From NCBI RefSeq assembly GCF_000272005.1, contig NZ_AKKU01000012.1:1-64000 (forward strand): a stretch of 64,000 nt of DNA, in the 5' to 3' direction. The stretch is from Alishewanella agri BL06 (GTDB taxonomy: Bacteria > Pseudomonadota > Gammaproteobacteria > Enterobacterales > Alteromonadaceae). Both the position numbers and the translations under genes were made by a program. Below the pieces are notes generated by a model. It ran no database searches and had not been told where the DNA came from. It was given only the letters and a program-made list of their open reading frames with translations. Each line of letters starts with the position of its first letter. Position 1 is the stretch's first letter. Of the stretch, positions 59,424 to 64,000 are shown one piece after another.

Positions 59424-60212
59424 ATGACAGCACCGATTAAAACCCCGGCCGAAATTGAAAAAATGCGCATTGCAGGTCGCCTGGCCGCTGAAGTGCTGGA
59501 AATGATTGAACCCTATGTCAAAGCCGGGGTCACCACCGACGAGCTGAATACGATCTGTCACGACTATATTGTCAATGTCCAACAAGCAGTACCGGCACCA
59601 CTGAATTACCACGGCTTTCCCAAATCGATCTGTACCTCAGTGAACCATGTGATCTGTCACGGTATCCCTGGCGACAAGGTGCTAAAAGACGGCGATATTA
59701 TTAATATCGATATCACCGTGATTAAAGATGGCTACCACGGTGATACCTCGAAGATGTTTGTGGTTGGCAAACCGAGCATTCTGGCTGAGCGCTTAATTCG
59801 TATCACTCAGGAAGCCATGTACCTGGGGATCAAAAAAGTCAAAGACGGCGCCCGTCTGGGTGATATCGGCTATGTGATCCAGCAACATGCCGAAAAACAT
59901 AGTTACTCGGTGGTACGTGAATATTGTGGCCATGGTATCGGCGCCGTGTTCCATGAAGAACCGCAGGTATTGCACTATGGCAAGCCCGGCACCGGTGAGG
60001 TATTAAAAAGCGGCATGTGTTTAACCATCGAGCCAATGATTAATGCCGGTGCCCGCCACAGCAAGCTATTAAAAGATGGCTGGACAGTCGTCACCAAAGA
60101 CCGCAGTTTATCTGCCCAGTTTGAGCATACCATCCTGGTTACCGATACCGGCTGTGAGATTTTAACGCTGCGCAGCGATGACAGCATTGAGCGGATTGTT
60201 ACTGCTGAGTAA
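59424..60212 (+). CDS. map: Methionine aminopeptidase, type I
   Basis: Removes N-terminal Met from nascent proteins. The 262-residue protein has the pita-bread fold ligands: the first metal Asp in INIDITVIKDGYHGDTS with the second Asp two positions later, the His of GHGIGAVFHEEP, and Glu in TIEPM and in the QFEHT segment. Divergent from rpsB and 27 bases before glnD, as in E. coli. Confidence 0.97.
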   Translation: MTAPIKTPAEIEKMRIAGRLAAEVLEMIEPYVKAGVTTDELNTICHDYIVNVQQAVPAPLNYHGFPKSICTSVNHVICHGIPGDKVLKDGDIINIDITVIKDGYHGDTSKMFVVGKPSILAERLIRITQEAMYLGIKKVKDGARLGDIGYVIQQHAEKHSYSVVREYCGHGIGAVFHEEPQVLHYGKPGTGEVLKSGMCLTIEPMINAGARHSKLLKDGWTVVTKDRSLSAQFEHTILVTDTGCEILTLRSDDSIERIVTAE

Positions 60213-60239
60213 AACTCAGCTAATAAGAAGGAGTGTGCC

Positions 60240-62864
60240 GTGAGTCAGGTCTTAAGTTTTAACCGCCCCCTGCCCGAGCGGTACTCTCTGGATGCCTATA
60301 AAAAGCATTTCGCTGAGTTTCAGGAATTTCAGGCCCGCGCCTTTCATAGCCAACCGATCAATGCACTGGTCAAAGCCCGTGCCCGCTTTGTCGATGAAGT
60401 GCTGCTGCAACTCTGGCAATACTGCGACCTGAGTAAAGACAAAAGCATCAGCCTGCTGGCCGTTGGCGGCTATGGTCGCGGCGAATTACATCCTTACTCG
60501 GATATCGACCTGTTGCTGCTGGTTGAGCGTCGTCCAGACAGTCAGCAACAGGAAGCCATCGCCCGCTTTATTACCTTGCTGTGGGATCTGCGGCTGGAAG
60601 TCGGCCACAGTGTGCGCACACTAAAAGAAACGCTCAGCCTGGGTAAAGAAGACATTACCATTGCCACCAACTTGCTGGAAATGCGGTTGTTAACCGGTAA
60701 TAAAACGCTGTTTGCCGAGCTGCAAAACGCTACGATGAACGAGAGTTTCTGGAATAGTCAGGCGTTCTTTCAGGCGAAACGGCATGAACAACAACAACGC
60801 CACGCCCAGTATCATGGCACCGCTTATAACCTCGAACCAAATCTGAAAGCTAACCCGGGTGGTTTGCGCGATATTCAAACCATCGGCTGGGTCGCTAAAA
60901 AGCATTTTAATACCCGTACCATGCGCGAACTGGTGGCTTATCAGTACCTGACGGAAGATGAGTATCAGGAATTGATGGAGTGTGAGGCTTATCTTTGGCA
61001 AATGCGTTTTGCACTGCATCTGGATGCCGGCCGTAACGAAAACCGGATCCTGTTTGATTATCAGCCGGCCGCCGCCGAGCGGCTGGGCTTTGGCGCCGAT
61101 GGTAAGGCCTCGGTCGAGCGAATGATGAAGCGGTTTTTCCGCACTGTACAACGGGTTAGCGAACTAAACGAAATGCTGTTGCAGTACTTTGAAGGCAGCA
61201 TTCTGAATTCGCAGCAAAAACTGAAAATCACCCAGCTGGATGATTACTTCGAATTACATGGCCATCTGATTAAAGCCAGCGACAATGCGGTCTTTGCTAA
61301 ACGCGATAATTTGCTACGGCTGTTCTGGCATATTGCCAATAACTCCAATATTACCGGCGTCCATTCGACCACCATCCGACTGATTCGCCAGGTGCGGCGG
61401 CGCTTAATGGGTGATTTGCAGGATTATGAAGCCTGCCGCCAACTGTTTCTGAGCCTGATGCGCCATCCGCGCGGTATGGACAAAGCTATCACCCTGATGC
61501 ACCGTTACGGGATCCTCGCGGCTTACCTGCCACAATGGCGCAATATTGAAGGCCAGATGCAGTTTGATTTGTTCCACGCCTATACGGTGGACGAGCACAC
61601 GCATCGTTTACTTAAAAATCTGTACAAATACAGTCTGCCGGAGCATGACAGCGAATTTCCACTCTGCTCCGATATCGTGCGTAAAATGGAGAAGCCCGAG
61701 CTGCTCTATTTAGCCGGCATTTTCCATGATATTGCCAAAGGCCGCGGCGGCGATCACTCCGAGCTGGGTGCTATGGATGCGCGCGAATTTGCCAAGCTGC
61801 ATAAGCTCAGTGACTTTGACAGCAAGCTGATTGCCTGGCTGGTCGATAATCATTTATTAATGTCAGTTACCGCGCAGCGCCGCGATATCCATGATCCGCA
61901 GGTGGTCGCCGAATTTGCCGAAAAGGTCCGCGATGAAACCCGGCTTAATTATCTGTATTGTCTGACGCTGGCCGATATCCGCGCGACCAATGATAATTTG
62001 TGGAATGACTGGAAAGGCTCGCTGTTACGTGAGTTGTTTTTAGCGACCCAAAAAGCTTTTCGCCGCGGTCTGGAAAAACCGATGGACTTGCGCGATCTGA
62101 TCCGCGAAAACCAAGCCGAAGCCCTGCCGCTGCTGATTAAACAAAGCTTTATCGAAAGTGAAATCCAGCAGCTGTGGAGCCGGATCAAAGCCGATTATTT
62201 TGCCCGCTATAGCCCAAAACAAATTGTCTGGCATACCGAACATATTTTGCGGCATAAAGATCCGAACGAACCGCTGGTGCTGGTCAGTAAGGCGCCGATT
62301 AAAGGCGGCACTCAGGTGTTTGTTTATACCCGCGACCAGGCTGGGCTGTTTGCGCGGATGGTGGCGGCCTTAGACAGTAAAAAGGTTAATATTTACGACG
62401 CCCAGATTATGACCAATAAAGATGGCTTCGCCATGGATACCTTTGTCATTCTGGAGCAAAACGGTGAAGCAGTGACCTCACCCAGTCGCCAACAAAGTAT
62501 TAAGAAGGCGCTGGAGCAGTTTATTGCCGGCAAGCCGGATTTATCACGGCAAAAACCGCGGCTATCTCGCCAGATGCGCCAGTTTAGTGTGCCACCCAAG
62601 GTGGTGTTTTTACCTGGCAATACCAAACACCGCACCATGCTGGAAATCGCCGCGCTGGATACGCCGGGCCTGCTTTGCGATCTTGGCCAGGTGTTTCAAC
62701 AATGCGGGGTCAATATTCACGCCGCAAAAATTACTACTATCGGCGAGCGTGCCGAAGACTTTTTCTTAATATCCAACGCAGCAGATGATGCATTAACCGC
62801 CGAGCAGCAAAGCGAGTTAAAACGCAGCCTGATTGCACAACTCTCACAGCAAACAGAAGGTTAA
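60240..62864 (+). CDS. glnD: Bifunctional uridylyltransferase/uridylyl-removing enzyme
   Basis: The nitrogen sensor that uridylylates and deuridylylates PII in response to glutamine. The 874-residue protein has the nucleotidyltransferase motif GGYGRGELHPYSDIDLLLL (about 80), an HD domain with HDIAKGRGGDHS (about 500), and two C-terminal ACT domains (about 690-870). GTG start with AAGGAG seven bases upstream. Confidence 0.97.
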   Translation: MSQVLSFNRPLPERYSLDAYKKHFAEFQEFQARAFHSQPINALVKARARFVDEVLLQLWQYCDLSKDKSISLLAVGGYGRGELHPYSDIDLLLLVERRPDSQQQEAIARFITLLWDLRLEVGHSVRTLKETLSLGKEDITIATNLLEMRLLTGNKTLFAELQNATMNESFWNSQAFFQAKRHEQQQRHAQYHGTAYNLEPNLKANPGGLRDIQTIGWVAKKHFNTRTMRELVAYQYLTEDEYQELMECEAYLWQMRFALHLDAGRNENRILFDYQPAAAERLGFGADGKASVERMMKRFFRTVQRVSELNEMLLQYFEGSILNSQQKLKITQLDDYFELHGHLIKASDNAVFAKRDNLLRLFWHIANNSNITGVHSTTIRLIRQVRRRLMGDLQDYEACRQLFLSLMRHPRGMDKAITLMHRYGILAAYLPQWRNIEGQMQFDLFHAYTVDEHTHRLLKNLYKYSLPEHDSEFPLCSDIVRKMEKPELLYLAGIFHDIAKGRGGDHSELGAMDAREFAKLHKLSDFDSKLIAWLVDNHLLMSVTAQRRDIHDPQVVAEFAEKVRDETRLNYLYCLTLADIRATNDNLWNDWKGSLLRELFLATQKAFRRGLEKPMDLRDLIRENQAEALPLLIKQSFIESEIQQLWSRIKADYFARYSPKQIVWHTEHILRHKDPNEPLVLVSKAPIKGGTQVFVYTRDQAGLFARMVAALDSKKVNIYDAQIMTNKDGFAMDTFVILEQNGEAVTSPSRQQSIKKALEQFIAGKPDLSRQKPRLSRQMRQFSVPPKVVFLPGNTKHRTMLEIAALDTPGLLCDLGQVFQQCGVNIHAAKITTIGERAEDFFLISNAADDALTAEQQSELKRSLIAQLSQQTEG

Positions 62865-62871
62865 GTAACGA

Positions 62872-63699
62872 ATGTCTGATTTAAAAAGCCTTATTGAAAC
62901 CGCATTTGAACAGCGTGCCGACATTACGCCGAAAACAGTCAGCGCCGAAGTGAAACAGGCGGTGGAGCAGGTGCTAAGCATGCTGGACAACGGCAGCGCC
63001 CGTGTCGCCGAGAAAATTGCCGGCGAGTGGGTGGTCCATCAATGGCTGAAAAAGGCAGTGTTACTGTCATTCCGGATCAACGATAACGAAGTAATGGACG
63101 GTGCCGAAAACCGCTTCTTCGACAAAGTACCGATGAAATATGCCGGCTACACCGATGCGCAGTTCCGCGCTGATGGCGTAAGAATTGTACCGCCAGCCGC
63201 AGTGCGTCGCGGCAGCTATATCGGTAAAAATGTGGTGGTAATGCCTTCATACGTCAATATTGGCGCCTATGTCGGCGAAGGTTCCATGGTTGATACCTGG
63301 GCCACCGTCGGTAGCTGTGCACAAATTGGTAAAAATGTGCATCTCTCTGGTGGTGTCGGTATCGGTGGCGTATTAGAGCCACTGCAGGCGAATCCAACCA
63401 TTATCGAAGATAACTGCTTTATCGGTGCCCGCTCTGAAGTGGTTGAAGGCGTGATTGTGGAAGAAGGCGCTGTGCTGTCAATGGGCGTTTATATCAGCCA
63501 GAGCACACGGATTTATGATCGCGAAACCGGCGAAATCAGCTATGGCCGGGTACCCGCCGGCGCCGTAGTGGTCCCAGGTACTATTCCGGCTAAAGATGGC
63601 AGCCACAGCCTGTATGCCGCCATTATCGTGAAAAAGGTCGATGCGCAAACCCGCGCCAAAGTTGGCATTAACGCCCTGCTGCGTAGTATTGAAGAGTAA
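62872..63699 (+). CDS. dapD: 2,3,4,5-tetrahydropyridine-2,6-dicarboxylate N-succinyltransferase
   Basis: Succinylates tetrahydrodipicolinate in the succinylase lysine/DAP pathway. The 275-residue protein (E. coli 274) has a helical N-terminus and a left-handed beta-helix with hexapeptides such as [31 protein letters not shown] and [11 protein letters not shown]. Seven bases after glnD, same operon. Confidence 0.97.
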   Translation: MSDLKSLIETAFEQRADITPKTVSAEVKQAVEQVLSMLDNGSARVAEKIAGEWVVHQWLKKAVLLSFRINDNEVMDGAENRFFDKVPMKYAGYTDAQFRADGVRIVPPAAVRRGSYIGKNVVVMPSYVNIGAYVGEGSMVDTWATVGSCAQIGKNVHLSGGVGIGGVLEPLQANPTIIEDNCFIGARSEVVEGVIVEEGAVLSMGVYISQSTRIYDRETGEISYGRVPAGAVVVPGTIPAKDGSHSLYAAIIVKKVDAQTRAKVGINALLRSIEE

Positions 63700-63704
63700 G
63701 TAAC

Positions 63705-63914
63705 ATGGCCAATTTATTAGCAGTACTTTGCCCGGCACTGTGGTTTACGCTGCAGCTGCTGTTATTACTGGCCGCGCTGATTTGCGCGGTGTTAATCGTC
63801 TTTCCGTCGAGCAGCGAGGATGCGGAAAAGCGTTTTGAGCAGCGGCTGGAATACACTATTTTCACCATCGGCATGACCGTGCTTTGGCTGTTAGTGTCCT
63901 TTGCTCCGCGCTAG
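63705..63914 (+). CDS. Small two-helix membrane protein, unknown function
   Basis: Not recognised. The 69-residue product has two hydrophobic segments (about 11-32, LWFTLQLLLLLAALICAVLI, and 52-66, IFTIGMTVLWLLVSF) joined by a charged loop SSSEDAEKRFEQRLEY. The ATG is five bases after the dapD stop and a terminator follows, so it should be cotranscribed with map-glnD-dapD. Could be a small membrane-stress or assembly protein, but nothing in the sequence says which. Confidence 0.75.
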   Translation: MANLLAVLCPALWFTLQLLLLLAALICAVLIVFPSSSEDAEKRFEQRLEYTIFTIGMTVLWLLVSFAPR

Positions 63915-63933
63915 TAACCATCGGCTACAGATC

Positions 63934-63962
63934 AGGCCGGCATTATTGCCGGCCTTATTTTT
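63934..63962 (+). terminator. Rho-independent terminator of the map-glnD-dapD operon
   Basis: An 8-bp stem AGGCCGGC/GCCGGCCT (63934-63941 with 63948-63955, ATTATT loop) followed by TATTTTT, 19 bases after the small membrane protein gene. Confidence 0.9.
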
Positions 63963-64000
63963 ACTTCGCAGCCCGGCTCGGTACCGAAATAGCCCCTATT

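Overview
The window is a contiguous, gap-free stretch of gammaproteobacterial core chromosome, and gene content and protein sequences point to the Alteromonadales. Clues are a sodium-type flagellar protein MotY beside RNase T, two TonB receptors with the shared N-terminus NNKLSKAVRLA, and E. coli-like gene orders for apt-dnaX-ybaB-recR-htpG, map-glnD-dapD and rpsB through tilS. An Alishewanella/Rheinheimera-like genus is my guess from the overall style; 16S or whole-genome comparison would settle it. I see no CRISPR array, prophage, insertion sequence, tRNA or rRNA.

Layout. 1-3 kb: motY, rnt, grxD and sodB (envelope, RNA maturation, iron-sulfur and superoxide). 3.1-7.9 kb: the prkA-yeaH-spoVR stress operon. 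7.9-9.9 kb: a reverse-strand pair of a CheX/CheC-type response regulator and a PAS-GGDEF diguanylate cyclase. 9.9-19.4 kb: an exported thiol peroxidase, then adk, a chemoreceptor, htpG, recR, ybaB, dnaX and apt on the reverse strand. dnaX carries a programmed -1 frameshift signal and htpG a sigma-32 promoter. 19.4-28.7 kb: a 39-residue membrane protein gene, then two TonB receptors flanking an S9 peptidase and a methyltransferase; the receptors share promoter architecture.

29.1-33.5 kb: a tightly overlapping forward operon of dinG, a TSUP transporter, priC and a histone-deacetylase-family hydrolase, preceded by a perfect LexA box. 33.5-38.5 kb: tryptophan 2,3-dioxygenase, a ComFB-like protein, the SRP RNA, a DUF3014 protein, a patatin and a second GGDEF protein. 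38.4-59.1 kb: the reverse-strand superoperon rpsB-tsf-pyrH-frr-uppS-cdsA-dxr-rseP-bamA-skp-lpxD-fabZ-lpxA-lpxB-rnhB-dnaE-accA-tilS, covering translation, isoprenoid and phospholipid precursors, outer-membrane biogenesis, lipid A and DNA synthesis. 59.4-63.9 kb: map, glnD, dapD and a small membrane protein on the forward strand.

Most of the window is housekeeping. The parts that stand out are regulatory sites readable by eye (LexA, sigma-32, an IscR-like site, the dnaX frameshift, a structured rpsB leader), small proteins, an altered iron-sulfur motif in DinG, and the receptor-peptidase locus. I found no convincing wholly new system.
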